Shown here one piece after another: positions 46,604 to 55,832 of a DNA stretch of 64,000 nt (positions within the stretch are counted from its first letter, which is position 1; the number at the start of each line of letters is the position of its first letter). The position numbers and the translations under genes are program-made. A model generated the notes under the pieces. The model saw nothing but the letters and a program-made list of their open reading frames with translations, made no database searches and was not told where the DNA came from. The DNA comes from Streptomyces rapamycinicus NRRL 5491. GTDB taxonomy: Bacteria; Actinomycetota; Actinomycetes; Streptomycetales; Streptomycetaceae. Where the stretch lies: contig NZ_CP085193.1 in assembly GCF_024298965.1 (NCBI RefSeq), positions 11,408,001 through 11,472,000 on the forward strand. Reading direction: 5' to 3'.

Positions 46604-49099
46604 TCAGGAACCATGGCGGACCTCGATATGCCCCCGCAGCCTCGGATCGCGCGAGGAGGAGCCAACTTCCACGGTCCGGCGTCCGGTGCCCAGTACCCAT
46701 CCATGGCGCTCGGAGTCCCATGCGGACAGCGCCCGGGCGGCCACCCGCACCGTCACCTTCCGCGCCTGGCCGGGCCGCAGATGGATCCGCCGGAATCCCG
46801 CCAGGGACCGCCCGGCCTGGTCGAGCGGCAGATCGGGCGAGGGCCCCACATACACCTGGGCCACCTCCGCCCCGGCCCGCCGCCCGGTGTTGCGCACGGT
46901 GAAGACCGCCTCCAGGCCGCTTCCACGCCGCCGCAGCCGCAGCCCCGCATAGGCGAAGGTGGTGTACGACAGGCCGTGGCCGAAGGGGAAGAGGGGCCGC
47001 ACCCCCTCGGCGTCGTACCAGCGATAGCCGGTCCGGACGCCTTCGGAGTACTCCTCACGGCCGTTCACCCCGGGGTAGCGCCGGGGGTCCCCGGCCATCG
47101 GATGGCGGTCGTCGGAGACGGGGAAGGACTGGGTGAGCCTGCCACCGGGGTTGGCGTCGCCGAAGAGCAGGGCGGTGGTGGCGGCGGCGCCCTCCTGACC
47201 GGGGTAGTACATCTGGAGGACGGCGCCGGTGCGCTCCAGCCAGGGCATCGAGGTGCACGAGGAGGTGTTGAGGACGACGGTCGTGCGCGGGTTGGCCTCG
47301 GCGACGGCGGCGATCAGCGCGTTCTGGTGGCCGGGGAGGGCGACGGTGGTGCGGTCCCTGCCCTCGGTGGCGTCCTCGTAGCCGAAGAGCACCACACTGT
47401 GCGCGGCGCGGGCGGCGCGGACGGCCTCGGCCACATCGGCGGCGCGCGTGGCGGAGGTGGTGCGGCGCAGCCGGAAGGTCAGCCCCTCCCCGCCGCCCTT
47501 GGCGGCGACCTTCAGCCGGTGCCTTCCCGCCGTCAGCTCGACGGCCGTCCGGCGCACGGCGAGGCCGTCCGGGGTGGCGCTGACGAAGCCACCGGTGAAG
47601 TACTCGCCCAAGCCGGCCCGGAACGGGAACAGCTCCTCGCCGTCCAGCAGCACCTTCGGGCGGCCGGTGGGCGGACCGCTGAAGTGCAGCACGAACGTCC
47701 ACTCATCGGCCTCGGCCACGGTGAGGGTGCCGTCATACGTCCAGCTCTTCCCCGCCGCCACCTTCCGCTTCTCCAGCCCGGCGGCCGGGGAGAGCGCGGC
47801 GGCGGGGATCTTCTTGCCGAACACGTCCTCGCCCCGGGCGTAGTCCACCCGGGCCCCCCTTCCGGCGCGCTCCCGGATCGCCTCCAGCGGGCTCGCGGCG
47901 TGGTCGGGGACCACATGGGCGCTGCCGCCGCCACTGACGAAGGGGATGGAGCCGGTGGGCCCGATCACGGCGATCGACCGGGCGGCGGGCCCGGTCAGCG
48001 GCAGTGTGCCGCGCTCGTTGCGCAGCAGGACGCCGCCGGCCGTGGCGACCTTCAGTGCGGTGCGCGCCCCGGCCCCGGGGTCCCGGCCGGGCCGGGGCGG
48101 GGCGCCGCCGTCCAGCAGGCCGAAGCGGTCCATGACGGTCAGGACGCGGCCGGCCGCGCGGTCCACCTCGGCCTCCGGTACGGTCCCGTCGGCCACCGCC
48201 TTCCGCAGCGCGCCGCCGAAGTACTCGCCGTCCGGCATCTCCATGTCGAGCCCGGCGCCGAGGGCCGCCGCGGTGCTGTGGGCGGCGTGCCAGTCGGTCA
48301 TCACCCAGCCGTCGAAGCCCCAGTCCTCGCGCAGCACCCCGGTCAGCAGCGGCCCGCTCTCACCGGCGAAGGCCCCGTTGACCTTGTTGTAGGCGCTCAT
48401 GACCGCCCCCGCGCCCGCCCGTACGGCCGCCTCGAAGCCGGGCAGCTCCAACTCCCGCATGGTCCGCTCGTCGACGATGACATCGATCGACTCCCGCTCG
48501 TGCTCCTGGTTGTTCATGGCGAAGTGCTTGACGGTGGCGATCAGGCCCTCGTCCTGGATCCCGCGCACCTCCTCGGCCACCAGCTCGGAGGTGAGCAGGG
48601 GGTCCTCGCCGAAGGTCTCGAAGTTGCGCCCGGCGTATGGAGTGCGGATGAGATTGACCATGGGGGAGAGCAGCACGTCCTGGCCCAGCGCACGGCCCTC
48701 GCGCCCGATGGTGCGCCCGTACTCCCGCGCCAGACCCGGATCGAAGGCGGAGGCGAGCAGCACCGGCGCGGGCAGCGCGGTGGCATGCCGGGTGACCCGT
48801 ACGCCGGCGGGCCCGTCCGCGAGCCGGAGTGGGGGAATGCCGAGCCGGGGGACACCGGGGGTGTACCCGGCCTGCCCGAGGCCGTGGGGATCCTTCGCGC
48901 CGTGCAGCAGCGAAAGCTTCTCCTCGATGGTCATCCGGCCGATGAGGGAGTCCACCCGGGAGCCGGGCCCGGGGGCGGGCCCGGTGGCGGCTCCGGGGCC
49001 GGAAGCGGCCGCGGGCCATCCACTGCCACCAGTGGCGGCGACGGCCATCGTCCCGCCCAGGAGGGACAGGGCGGAACGGCGTGACAGGGCGCCCGGCAT
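46604..49099 (-). CDS. Secreted glycoside hydrolase family 3 beta-glycosidase
   Basis: 831 aa. The N-terminus has a twin-arginine signal (SRRSALSLLGG), so export of the folded enzyme by Tat is likely. GH3 core: RLADGPAGVR and VKHFAMNNQE carry substrate-binding residues, and the nucleophile Asp is in GWVMTDWHAAHS at about 270. A PA14-like carbohydrate-binding insert (WTYDGTLTVAEADEWTF to VLLDGEELFPF) sits at about 450-560, and a fibronectin-III-like end domain closes the protein. The ATG 49099 fits the Tat signal. The family cleaves terminal beta-linked glucose or xylose, and the PA14 insert is common in such enzymes. No CebR-type operator was found upstream. Confidence 0.94.
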   Translation of the reverse strand: MPGALSRRSALSLLGGTMAVAATGGSGWPAAASGPGAATGPAPGPGSRVDSLIGRMTIEEKLSLLHGAKDPHGLGQAGYTPGVPRLGIPPLRLADGPAGVRVTRHATALPAPVLLASAFDPGLAREYGRTIGREGRALGQDVLLSPMVNLIRTPYAGRNFETFGEDPLLTSELVAEEVRGIQDEGLIATVKHFAMNNQEHERESIDVIVDERTMRELELPGFEAAVRAGAGAVMSAYNKVNGAFAGESGPLLTGVLREDWGFDGWVMTDWHAAHSTAAALGAGLDMEMPDGEYFGGALRKAVADGTVPEAEVDRAAGRVLTVMDRFGLLDGGAPPRPGRDPGAGARTALKVATAGGVLLRNERGTLPLTGPAARSIAVIGPTGSIPFVSGGGSAHVVPDHAASPLEAIRERAGRGARVDYARGEDVFGKKIPAAALSPAAGLEKRKVAAGKSWTYDGTLTVAEADEWTFVLHFSGPPTGRPKVLLDGEELFPFRAGLGEYFTGGFVSATPDGLAVRRTAVELTAGRHRLKVAAKGGGEGLTFRLRRTTSATRAADVAEAVRAARAAHSVVLFGYEDATEGRDRTTVALPGHQNALIAAVAEANPRTTVVLNTSSCTSMPWLERTGAVLQMYYPGQEGAAATTALLFGDANPGGRLTQSFPVSDDRHPMAGDPRRYPGVNGREEYSEGVRTGYRWYDAEGVRPLFPFGHGLSYTTFAYAGLRLRRRGSGLEAVFTVRNTGRRAGAEVAQVYVGPSPDLPLDQAGRSLAGFRRIHLRPGQARKVTVRVAARALSAWDSERHGWVLGTGRRTVEVGSSSRDPRLRGHIEVRHGS

Positions 49100-49283
49100 G
49101 GCGTCACTCCATCTCTCGCGGCTCGAAGACGTGTGTGTACGCAGGCGTGCTGACGTGGCTCCGGTGTCCGTCGGGTGAACACCGTGCGGACATCACATCA
49201 CGGGGTCGGCCGCTCGTCGGGGTGCGCCGGGTTTCGGGATCGAGGTGTCGCCGGTCAGAGCCTGTGTCGTATCCCCGGCCGGA

Positions 49284-49844
49284 TCAGCGTGCGGCGATCC
49301 GCGCGGCCACGCAGAGGTCCTCGTCGCGGTAGCCGAGGCGGGTGTAGAGCCGTTCGGCGGGGGCGTTGTCGGCGAGCTGCCACAGGGTGCAGAAGCCGTA
49401 CCGGCGTACCGCGTACCGGGTGAGAAAGGAGGCCAGCGCCGCGCCGAGCCCCTGGCCGCGCAGCCGGGCGTCGGTCGCCACGGACGCCATCAGCGGGGCG
49501 CCGCTGTCCCGCAGGCTGCTCAGGGCACCGCAGGCCACCAGCCGCCCGTTCTCGTCCCGGATCCCGGCCCACAGGCTGATACCGGCGGAGCCGGGGCCGG
49601 TGGAATGGCCCGGGCTGTGCTCCCGCAGAAAGGCCAGCAACTCCTCGTGGTGGTGTTCACCGAGCTCGACCACCCGCTCCTCACCCGGATGGGCGGGCGG
49701 CTCGTCCGGCGTCCAGCGGCAGCTGAGCCGGTCGGCCGACCGTCGGCGCGCCGCGCCGAAGCGCAGCAGAGCGGAGCCCGGGCGGTTCTCCAGGCCCTGG
49801 GTGAACAGATCCGCGGTGCGGGGAGGGAACGTCGTGGACTGCAT
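49284..49844 (-). CDS. GNAT N-acetyltransferase
   Basis: 186 aa from ATG 49844; a longer in-frame reading to 49976 crosses low-complexity Pro/Arg sequence and was not used. The acetyl-CoA motif is ARLRGQGLGAAL (about 123-134), preceded by the beta-strand MASVAT and followed by LADNAPAERLYTRLGY, the typical GNAT motif B. The substrate is unknown. It stands between the GH3 gene and the amidase gene without overlap. Confidence 0.88.
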   Translation of the reverse strand: MQSTTFPPRTADLFTQGLENRPGSALLRFGAARRRSADRLSCRWTPDEPPAHPGEERVVELGEHHHEELLAFLREHSPGHSTGPGSAGISLWAGIRDENGRLVACGALSSLRDSGAPLMASVATDARLRGQGLGAALASFLTRYAVRRYGFCTLWQLADNAPAERLYTRLGYRDEDLCVAARIAAR

Positions 49845-49932
49845 CACTCTCGGGGGAAGGAGCTCACAGGGGAGAGGGGGATGGGGGCGGCGGTCCACTC
49901 TGACACACAGCCCCTGGGCGGGCGCAAACGCG

Positions 49933-49960
49933 GTGGACCCCGCCCGGGGGCGGGGTCCAC
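49933..49960 (-). terminator. Terminator hairpin after the amidase-domain gene
   Basis: GTGGACCCCGCC (49933-49944) and GGCGGGGTCCAC (49949-49960) form a perfect 12-bp stem with a 4-base loop, 35 bp after the amidase stop on the minus strand. The C/G-rich stem without a T-run is normal for Streptomyces. Confidence 0.85.
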
Positions 49961-49994
49961 TGTCACGGGGAGACACGGGTGCGCGCCGGGCGCC

Positions 49995-51137
49995 TCAGGT
50001 GCGGTAGGCGTAGTAGAGCGAGTTCGGGTACGAGGCGATGATGCTCGCCACGGACTTCCGGTAGGTGTTCACCGAGTGGTACGTCATGTACGGCACCCCG
50101 CTGGAGCTCCGGTAGGTGACGATCATGGTGTGGTCCTTGGACCCGTCCTTGTCGAAGTCCATCTGCATGACGTCACCGACGCCCATGTAGTAGACGTTCG
50201 CCAGGTTGGTGGCCCGCTTGGCGTCCAGGGTGAACCAGGACCACTCGTTGGCGCCCACCCAGGACGTCGACTGGTACGAGGTGTCGTACCACCAGCTGCG
50301 GTAGTCCTCGGCGTCGCCGGACTTGTTGGCCCAGCCGCCCGCCTTCAGGGACTGGCTCACGAAGTTGGTGCAGTCCCCGCCGGCCTCGTTGAACTTCCGG
50401 TAGGCGGGGTTGTAGTTCTGCCAGTACTTCTCCGCGTACGAGGCCATCGCCGCGTAGTTGTGGCTTCCGGCGGGCTTCGTCTGCGGCTGGGACGGCTTGG
50501 AGATGGCGGCGGGCGTCGCCTCGGGCAGCGCCGTCGTCCGGGCCGTCGCCACCCGCGCGGTGGCGGGCTCGTTGACCGCCAGCGGGCCGTCGTCGGTCGA
50601 GGTGAGGCCGGTCAGCTGCCACTTACCGTCCGCCGTGGCGGCGAAGCTCAGCCGGTGGTGCGCCTGGAAGCCGGTGGTCGCGGGCTCGTCGCCGCGTATC
50701 TTCTTGTAGGTCAGCGTCGTGGTCTCGGTGGCCCGGACCGTGGCCTGCCCGGCCTCGACCCGTATCCGGTCCACCGCCACCCGGGTGTCGGCGGAGGTGT
50801 ACGCCTCGCCCAGGGCGGCGAGCCGCGCCTTGCGGGTGTGCAGCGTGGACAGCGCGGTGTCCTCGGTCCGGGTCTGCCGGGCCGACAGGCGGACGTTCTT
50901 CTCGGCGAGCGGGGCCGCGCGCCGCACCGACTGCTTGTTGTTGTCCAGCAGAGCCGCCGTGCGCTGGGTCAGCACCGCGTCGGCCAGCCGTCCGAAGGAC
51001 CGCGCGGTCGCGGTGTCCACGGTGCCGGCCGCCGCCGGGCTCTCCGCCGCGCTCGCGGCGGAGGCGGGCGGGACCACGGCGGACAGGGCCGCCGTCAGCA
51101 CGGCCCCCACGGCGGATCTGAAGGTCGTTGACTTCAC
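49995..51137 (-). CDS. Secreted protein with C-terminal amidase domain
   Basis: 380 aa from GTG 51137, preceded by GGAGGGG at eight bases. The Sec signal peptide ends near PASAASA. The middle region (about 50-190) is rich in Ala, Thr and Arg and possibly helical. The C-terminal 150 residues are a putative amidase domain of the NlpC/P60-like CHAP superfamily: catalytic Cys in GGDCTNFVSQ, catalytic His in KDHTMIV, and the repeated Trp/Tyr pattern of the domain. This kind of enzyme cleaves or binds cell-wall peptides (family knowledge). It is flanked by two strong hairpins and is probably monocistronic. Confidence 0.88.
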   Translation of the reverse strand: MKSTTFRSAVGAVLTAALSAVVPPASAASAAESPAAAGTVDTATARSFGRLADAVLTQRTAALLDNNKQSVRRAAPLAEKNVRLSARQTRTEDTALSTLHTRKARLAALGEAYTSADTRVAVDRIRVEAGQATVRATETTTLTYKKIRGDEPATTGFQAHHRLSFAATADGKWQLTGLTSTDDGPLAVNEPATARVATARTTALPEATPAAISKPSQPQTKPAGSHNYAAMASYAEKYWQNYNPAYRKFNEAGGDCTNFVSQSLKAGGWANKSGDAEDYRSWWYDTSYQSTSWVGANEWSWFTLDAKRATNLANVYYMGVGDVMQMDFDKDGSKDHTMIVTYRSSSGVPYMTYHSVNTYRKSVASIIASYPNSLYYAYRT

Positions 51138-51184
51138 GTGTATTTCCCCTCCACACCCCCGGACCGGACGGGCCGGGGTCACCG

Positions 51185-51228
51185 AATCATCACATGAACT
51201 CCGCGTCCGTGGAGCTCATGTGATGATT
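51185..51228 (-). terminator. Long inverted repeat, terminator of the P450 gene
   Basis: AATCATCACATGA (51185-51197) and TCATGTGATGATT (51216-51228) are a perfect 13-bp inverted repeat, extended to the loop by CTCC/GGAG with one mismatch. It lies 40 bp after the P450 stop and 48 bp before the amidase start. Unusually for this genome it is AT-rich, so an operator role for the amidase gene is also possible. Confidence 0.7.
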
Positions 51229-51268
51229 TCGGCCGTGCGGGGGCCGGGCCCGGTCCGGCCCGGCGCCG

Positions 51269-52492
51269 TCACCAGGTGACGGGCAGTTCGTGCGCTCCGT
51301 AGATGACCATGTCGCTGCGCATCCGGACCTCCTCCGGGGGCACGGCGAGCCGCAGCCCCGGGAACCGGCGGAGCAGTCCGCGGTAGCCCGACACCAGCTC
51401 GATCCTGGCCAGATGCTGTCCCAGACACTGATGGATGCCGTAGCCGAAGGCGAGGTGGCTGCTGCGGGGACGCCCGACGTCGAGCGTGTCCGGGTCGTCC
51501 ACCAGCGCCGGGTCCCGGTTCGCCGCCGGGACCGAGACGGCCACGGACTGGCCCGCGGTGACGGTGACCCCGCCGACGACGACGTCCTCCAGCGCGATAC
51601 GGACGGGGAAGGCGTTGACGATGCTCAGGTAGCGCAGCAGCTCCTCGACGGCCTGGGGCAGGAGCGACTCGTCGGCCCGCAGCCGCTCCAGCTGCTCGGG
51701 GTCGCGCAGCAGGGCGAAGGTGCCGAGGCTGAGCATATTGGTGGTGGTCTCGTGACCGGCGATCAGCAGCAGCCCCGCGATGCCGCCGATCTCCTCGTCG
51801 TCGAGCTCGTCGACGGCGGTCAGCAGGGAGATCAGATCGTCCCTCGGGTCCTTGCGCTTGGCCTCGACCAGGGTGCGCAGGAAGGTGTCGAGCTCGGTCT
51901 TCCCGGCGACGAACTCCGCGTCGGTGCGGTCCTGGCGGAGCAGCCGTGCGGCGACGGACTGGAAGAGCTCCCGCTCCTCGTACGGCACGCCGAGCATCTC
52001 GCAGATCACCAGCGAGGGGATGGGCAGGGCGAAGTGCCGCACCAGATCGGCCGGTTTGCCCGCCGCTTCCAGCGCGTCCAGCTGGTCGGCCACGATGTCC
52101 TCGATGCGGGCCTCCAGCTCCCGCATCCGACGCACCGTGAAGTACCGCGTGAGCTGCCCCCGGTAGTGGCCGTGCTCCGGCGCGTCCATGGCCAGGAACG
52201 ACCCCGCCCCGCTGCTCCGGTCCCTGCGGATCGACTCGGGGACCGGCCGCATCGCGTCGTCGCCCCGCCAGCGCTCGGCGCTGAACCGGGCGTCCCGCAG
52301 CACCTCCCGCGCCTCGTGATAGCCGGTCACCAGCCAGCCGGTGCTGCCGCCCGCGAACCTCAGCGGGCTGATCGGCGGCCCGGTGAGCAGTGCGCGTGCC
52401 GGGTTGATGTAGTCGTCCCGCTCTTTCGGATACGAAGGGAGGTCATGGAGGTCTCGGAGGTCGTCATGGGTTGTGGGCATCGGAGCGTTCAC
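51269..52492 (-). CDS. Cytochrome P450
   Basis: 407 aa, soluble bacterial P450. The I-helix AGHETT lies at about 242-247, the EELLR ExxR motif at about 280, and the haem-binding FGYGIHQCLGQ carries Cys near 354. Sequences MDAPEHGHYR and FALPIPSLVICEMLGVPY are typical of actinobacterial CYP105/107-type enzymes. The gene is divergent from a TetR gene across a palindromic operator; a TetR-controlled P450 commonly serves xenobiotic or secondary-metabolite oxidation. No ferredoxin gene lies beside it. The substrate is unknown. Confidence 0.95.
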   Translation of the reverse strand: MNAPMPTTHDDLRDLHDLPSYPKERDDYINPARALLTGPPISPLRFAGGSTGWLVTGYHEAREVLRDARFSAERWRGDDAMRPVPESIRRDRSSGAGSFLAMDAPEHGHYRGQLTRYFTVRRMRELEARIEDIVADQLDALEAAGKPADLVRHFALPIPSLVICEMLGVPYEERELFQSVAARLLRQDRTDAEFVAGKTELDTFLRTLVEAKRKDPRDDLISLLTAVDELDDEEIGGIAGLLLIAGHETTTNMLSLGTFALLRDPEQLERLRADESLLPQAVEELLRYLSIVNAFPVRIALEDVVVGGVTVTAGQSVAVSVPAANRDPALVDDPDTLDVGRPRSSHLAFGYGIHQCLGQHLARIELVSGYRGLLRRFPGLRLAVPPEEVRMRSDMVIYGAHELPVTW

Positions 52493-52560
52493 GATGGCTC
52501 TCCTTCGTGATCCTCGAACTGTCCCGGGGCGAACGTCCCGGAGCCGTCGGCCGCGGCCTT

Positions 52561-52591
52561 CGATAGGGAACGCTACCGATAGGGTTCCCTA
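52561..52591. promoter_or_regulatory. TetR-type operator between P450 and regulator genes
   Basis: A perfect 8-bp inverted repeat TAGGGAAC/GTTCCCTA (52564-52571, 52584-52591) has a 12-base spacer. CGATAGGG also occurs twice in direct order at 52561 and 52577. It lies in the 174-bp divergent gap and is the likely site for the adjacent TetR protein. Confidence 0.7.
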
Positions 52592-52666
52592 CTGAACAGG
52601 GGGACAGATCGGCTACCGTACGGATCTGGCCAGGTTTCCGAACAGCTGGGGGAGAGGGGCACACCG

Positions 52667-53275
52667 ATGCCGCCGCAGCGGTCAAAGACCGTGGAAGCGC
52701 TGATCGTCGGGGCGGAGCGGGCGTTCGCCGAACGCGGCTTCCACGGGGCGTCGATCGGCTACATCTGCCAGTGCGCGGGCAGGACCACCGGGGCCTTCTA
52801 CTCCAACTACGACAGCAAACTGAAGCTCTTCCTCGACGTCTTCCGGCGGCACAGCGACCGCACCGCCGACTACATCGGGGAGCGGATCGACGAGATGGAC
52901 ACCGGGCGGGATCTGGCCCCCCAGCTCGCCCGGACCTTCGCCGAGATCTTCAACGGCGAGCACCTGGACGTCCGCTGGGTCTTCATCCACCTGGAGTTCC
53001 GGCTGATGGCGCTCCGGGACGGCGATGCCGCCGCCGCGCTGGTGGACCATGAGAAGCGGTTCAGCCGCCGGATCGGCGCCATGCTGGACGGGCTGTTCGA
53101 CCGGGCGGGCCACCAGCCCGTCCTGCGGGGCACCGAAATGGCCTCGCTGCTCGGCGCGATGACGCGCGGCATCAAACTGGACCGGGGCGTCTACGCGGCG
53201 GGCGGTGTCGACGACCCGCTCTCCACCGACCAGGTGGCCATGGCGCTGGAAGGCCTGTTCCGCTCGGTGGTCTGA
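52667..53275 (+). CDS. TetR-family transcriptional regulator
   Basis: 202 aa. The N-terminal TetR HTH spans about 9-55: ERGFHGASIGYICQCAGRTTGAFYSNYDSK-type pattern in parts, with the conserved TTGAFYSNYDSK. The C-terminal ligand domain (about 60-200) shows no known effector motif. ATG 52667 has GGGGAGAGGGG upstream. The divergent P450 and the dyad between them indicate autorepression and control of the P450. Confidence 0.93.
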   Translation: MPPQRSKTVEALIVGAERAFAERGFHGASIGYICQCAGRTTGAFYSNYDSKLKLFLDVFRRHSDRTADYIGERIDEMDTGRDLAPQLARTFAEIFNGEHLDVRWVFIHLEFRLMALRDGDAAAALVDHEKRFSRRIGAMLDGLFDRAGHQPVLRGTEMASLLGAMTRGIKLDRGVYAAGGVDDPLSTDQVAMALEGLFRSVV

Positions 53276-53349
53276 AGGCCGGTCCCGATCCGTTCGGCGT
53301 GGTGCTTCGGCAAGCGGCTGAACGCTGATGTGTCCTGAGGGCCCTGTGG

Positions 53350-53835
53350 TCAGCCCGCCCTGCGGAAGCTGTCGACGGGGCCGCCGAAGCCGCCCTCGGG
53401 GCCCTTCCAGTTGATCGCCAGGGCGTCGTCGCCCTTCATTCCGACCGTGCCCCGGCCCCGCCCTCCGTCGCTGCCGCCCTTGCACGACAGGGTCAGGGAG
53501 GGCTCGTCCTCGCCGCCCTTCTGGCCGGGCTCGAGCGTCCCGGTGCAGTCGAGCTTCGGGCCCTTCGCCGTGACCTTGCCGTCCGCGATGGTGAGGGTCG
53601 CCAGGTCGTCGTCGGACTTCGCCGCCACGATGGACTTCCAGGAGCCCGCCGAACGCTCCATGATCGTGCCCCGCGCCGAGGGGGCGGAGCTCGGCGACTG
53701 CTGGGCGGCCCGAGTGGCCTTGGTGGCTCCGCCGCTCGGCTTCGATTCCTTCTTCCCGTCGTCGCCGCCCCCGCAACCGCTGACGACAAGACCGACAATG
53801 ACCGAAGTGACCGCCATGTGCACTGCCTTGCGCAC
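53350..53835 (-). CDS. Hypothetical lipoprotein
   Basis: 161 aa from GTG 53835 with AAGGA upstream. The N-terminus is a lipoprotein signal ending in the lipobox VVSGC, with Cys at about 21, followed by GGGDDGKKESKPSGG, a flexible tether. The mature domain, about 60-161, contains two further cysteines (KLDCTG, LSCKGG) that could pair. It should be anchored outside the membrane. The family is not recognised. Confidence 0.75.
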   Translation of the reverse strand: MRKAVHMAVTSVIVGLVVSGCGGGDDGKKESKPSGGATKATRAAQQSPSSAPSARGTIMERSAGSWKSIVAAKSDDDLATLTIADGKVTAKGPKLDCTGTLEPGQKGGEDEPSLTLSCKGGSDGGRGRGTVGMKGDDALAINWKGPEGGFGGPVDSFRRAG

Positions 53836-54075
53836 GTGAATTCCTTTCCCCGTACAACTGAGCATGTCAACCTAACAGGCCCCACCACGGCCCCAGGCAG
53901 GGCCCTGGCCTGCGCGGACACTCCCTGATGGGACAGACCCGCCGCGCGAAACCGGCCTGATACGTACGGCACTGTCCGGGGTCCCGCGTACCGGTCAATA
54001 AAGTACGTCGGAGCGCGGATCGCCGATCGGTCCGCGCGGGATGACGCGGCGCGGGGGGTGAGGAGGAGTACGGCT

Positions 54076-55653
54076 GTGGAGGCACGGGCCCACACCGGGC
54101 GGCTGGACGAGCTGCTGCACGAGGTGCGGCGGCAGATGAGCCGAGGGGCCGGGGCGGACCCGCGGCCGGTACTCGACTGGCTGGCCCGGCAGATCGACGC
54201 CGATGTCGCGCTGGTCGGCGGCGCGGGCGCGGTCGAGACCTCCACCGCGCGCTTCCCGCGGCGGATCCTGCCCTCGCTCGAACCGACGCTGGCACGGCTG
54301 TCCGGTGGGCAGATGGCCGCGGCGGCCACCGAGAGCGGCGCCCTTCGGGTGCGTCTCGAGGCGCTCGGCGCGCACGCGCCACGCCCCGTGCTGGTGGTGG
54401 CGGGCACCTCGGCGCCCACCCGCGAAGCGGCGTCGCTGGTCTCGCACGCCGGGAGTCTCATCGCGCTCCTGGACCGCGCGCAGGACGCGGACACCACTTT
54501 CCGCGGCTATCAGTACAAGGCGCGGCAGCTGCGGTTCGCCGTCTTCAGCGCCCTGCTGGCGGGAGATCTCACCCTGGCCCGCCGGATGACCACCGGCGCC
54601 GTCCCCGCGCTGCTGGACGCCGCACGGCTGCGCGTCTATCTGCTGCACTGCCCGCCGGAGGACCGGGACCGGCTGGCGCAGACCTACCAGGACGGCTCGG
54701 GCTACCACGGCACCGGCCTGATGGTGCACTGTCCGGCCTTCAAGGAGCACCTCATCTGTCTCGTCGCGGACGGGGCCGCCGACGGAGCCGCCGAGGGGTC
54801 CGGCGACGAGACCGGTGGCCGGTCCGACGGCGATCCCGACACCGACCCCCATGACTCCGCCGACGGCCCCGGGACGTCACACGGCCAGGGCGCGGTGCTG
54901 CGCCGCCTGGTACGGGACAACCCGCTCTACGCGCTGGGCATCAGCAGCCCGTATCCGCTCGGCGCCACGGCCGAGGCGTACGGGCAGGCCCTGCACGCCC
55001 TGGCCGCGGCGCGCCATACGCCCGAGCGGATGGCCGCCTACCTCGGCCAGACCCCGCTGGTGCCCCTGCTGCCCCATGCGGAGGCGGGCAACTGGGCCCG
55101 CGCCCTGCTGCGGCCACTGGGGTCCACCCCGAGAGCCACCCTGGACATCACCCGGCTCGCCGTCACCTTCCCCCGGTCCGCGGTGGCCCGGCTGCTGGAC
55201 ATCAGCCGCAACACCGTGTCCCACCACCTCAGCCGGGTGGAGGCCACCCTCGGCCTGGACCTGGGGGAGGTACGTACCCGGGCCGCCCTCGACCTGGCCT
55301 TCGGCCTGACCGGAGGGCAGCCGGAGGGCGGCTTCGGGGCCCGGGGCGGGCGGCCGGTGCCCACCCTGGAGGAGCTGTTCCGCACCGAGCCCGCCCACGC
55401 TTGGGCGCGGGAGTTCCTCCGCCCGCTCCAGGACACCCGCGGCCGCGATCTGCACACCACCCTGCGCGCCTGGATCGACGCGAACACCGACGCCCAGCGG
55501 ACCGCCCGCCATCTCGGTCTCAGCCGGAACACCGTCAGGGCGCATCTGCGAGCCGCCGAACACCGGCTCAGCCGGGACCTGCTCACCACCGGCTCCGGGA
55601 TCCACGACCTGGTGCACGCCCTGCACATCACCGGGCTCCACCCGGCGGACTGA
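54076..55653 (+). CDS. PucR/CdaR-like regulator with two helix-turn-helix motifs
   Basis: 525 aa from GTG 54076, chosen because GGAGGAG lies eight bases upstream; an earlier in-frame GTG at 54058 lacks a site. The long N-terminal part (about 1-340) has no recognised ligand domain and contains an Asp/Gly-rich insert near 245-275. Two HTH units follow: VARLLDISRNTVSHHLSRVE at about 380-399 and TARHLGLSRNTVRAHLRAAE at about 482-501. PucR/CdaR regulators normally carry one C-terminal HTH of this kind (family knowledge), so the second looks like an internal duplication. The target is unknown. Confidence 0.85.
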   Translation: MEARAHTGRLDELLHEVRRQMSRGAGADPRPVLDWLARQIDADVALVGGAGAVETSTARFPRRILPSLEPTLARLSGGQMAAAATESGALRVRLEALGAHAPRPVLVVAGTSAPTREAASLVSHAGSLIALLDRAQDADTTFRGYQYKARQLRFAVFSALLAGDLTLARRMTTGAVPALLDAARLRVYLLHCPPEDRDRLAQTYQDGSGYHGTGLMVHCPAFKEHLICLVADGAADGAAEGSGDETGGRSDGDPDTDPHDSADGPGTSHGQGAVLRRLVRDNPLYALGISSPYPLGATAEAYGQALHALAAARHTPERMAAYLGQTPLVPLLPHAEAGNWARALLRPLGSTPRATLDITRLAVTFPRSAVARLLDISRNTVSHHLSRVEATLGLDLGEVRTRAALDLAFGLTGGQPEGGFGARGGRPVPTLEELFRTEPAHAWAREFLRPLQDTRGRDLHTTLRAWIDANTDAQRTARHLGLSRNTVRAHLRAAEHRLSRDLLTTGSGIHDLVHALHITGLHPAD

Positions 55654-55654
55654 C

Positions 55655-55714
55655 TGCGCACCGTGCACATGTCGCGGGCGGGCGATGCGCACCGTGCACC
55701 GTTGTCCGCCCGCG
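55655..55714. terminator. Repeat-rich terminator region between convergent genes
   Basis: CGCGGGCGG (55673-55681) pairs perfectly with CCGCCCGCG (55706-55714). TGCGCACCGTGCAC occurs twice (55655-55668 and 55686-55699), once outside and once inside the stem loop. It lies between the plus-strand regulator and the minus-strand EamA gene and may stop both, or bind a regulator through the repeated motif. Confidence 0.55.
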
Positions 55715-55832
55715 TGATCGGCTTTAGCGTCACTCCTGCCGCACCGCGCGGGAAACGAAGCCCCGCCTCCCAGCGTGGCGGGCGGTCCGCATCACCACGA
55801 GGGGAGTGATGCAGACCGGCGCCGTACGGTGC

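Noticed and set aside
46553..49084. 843-codon plus-strand frame opposite the GH3 gene
   Set aside because: The minus strand encodes a complete GH3 enzyme with Tat signal and nucleophile motif. The opposite frame is compositional.
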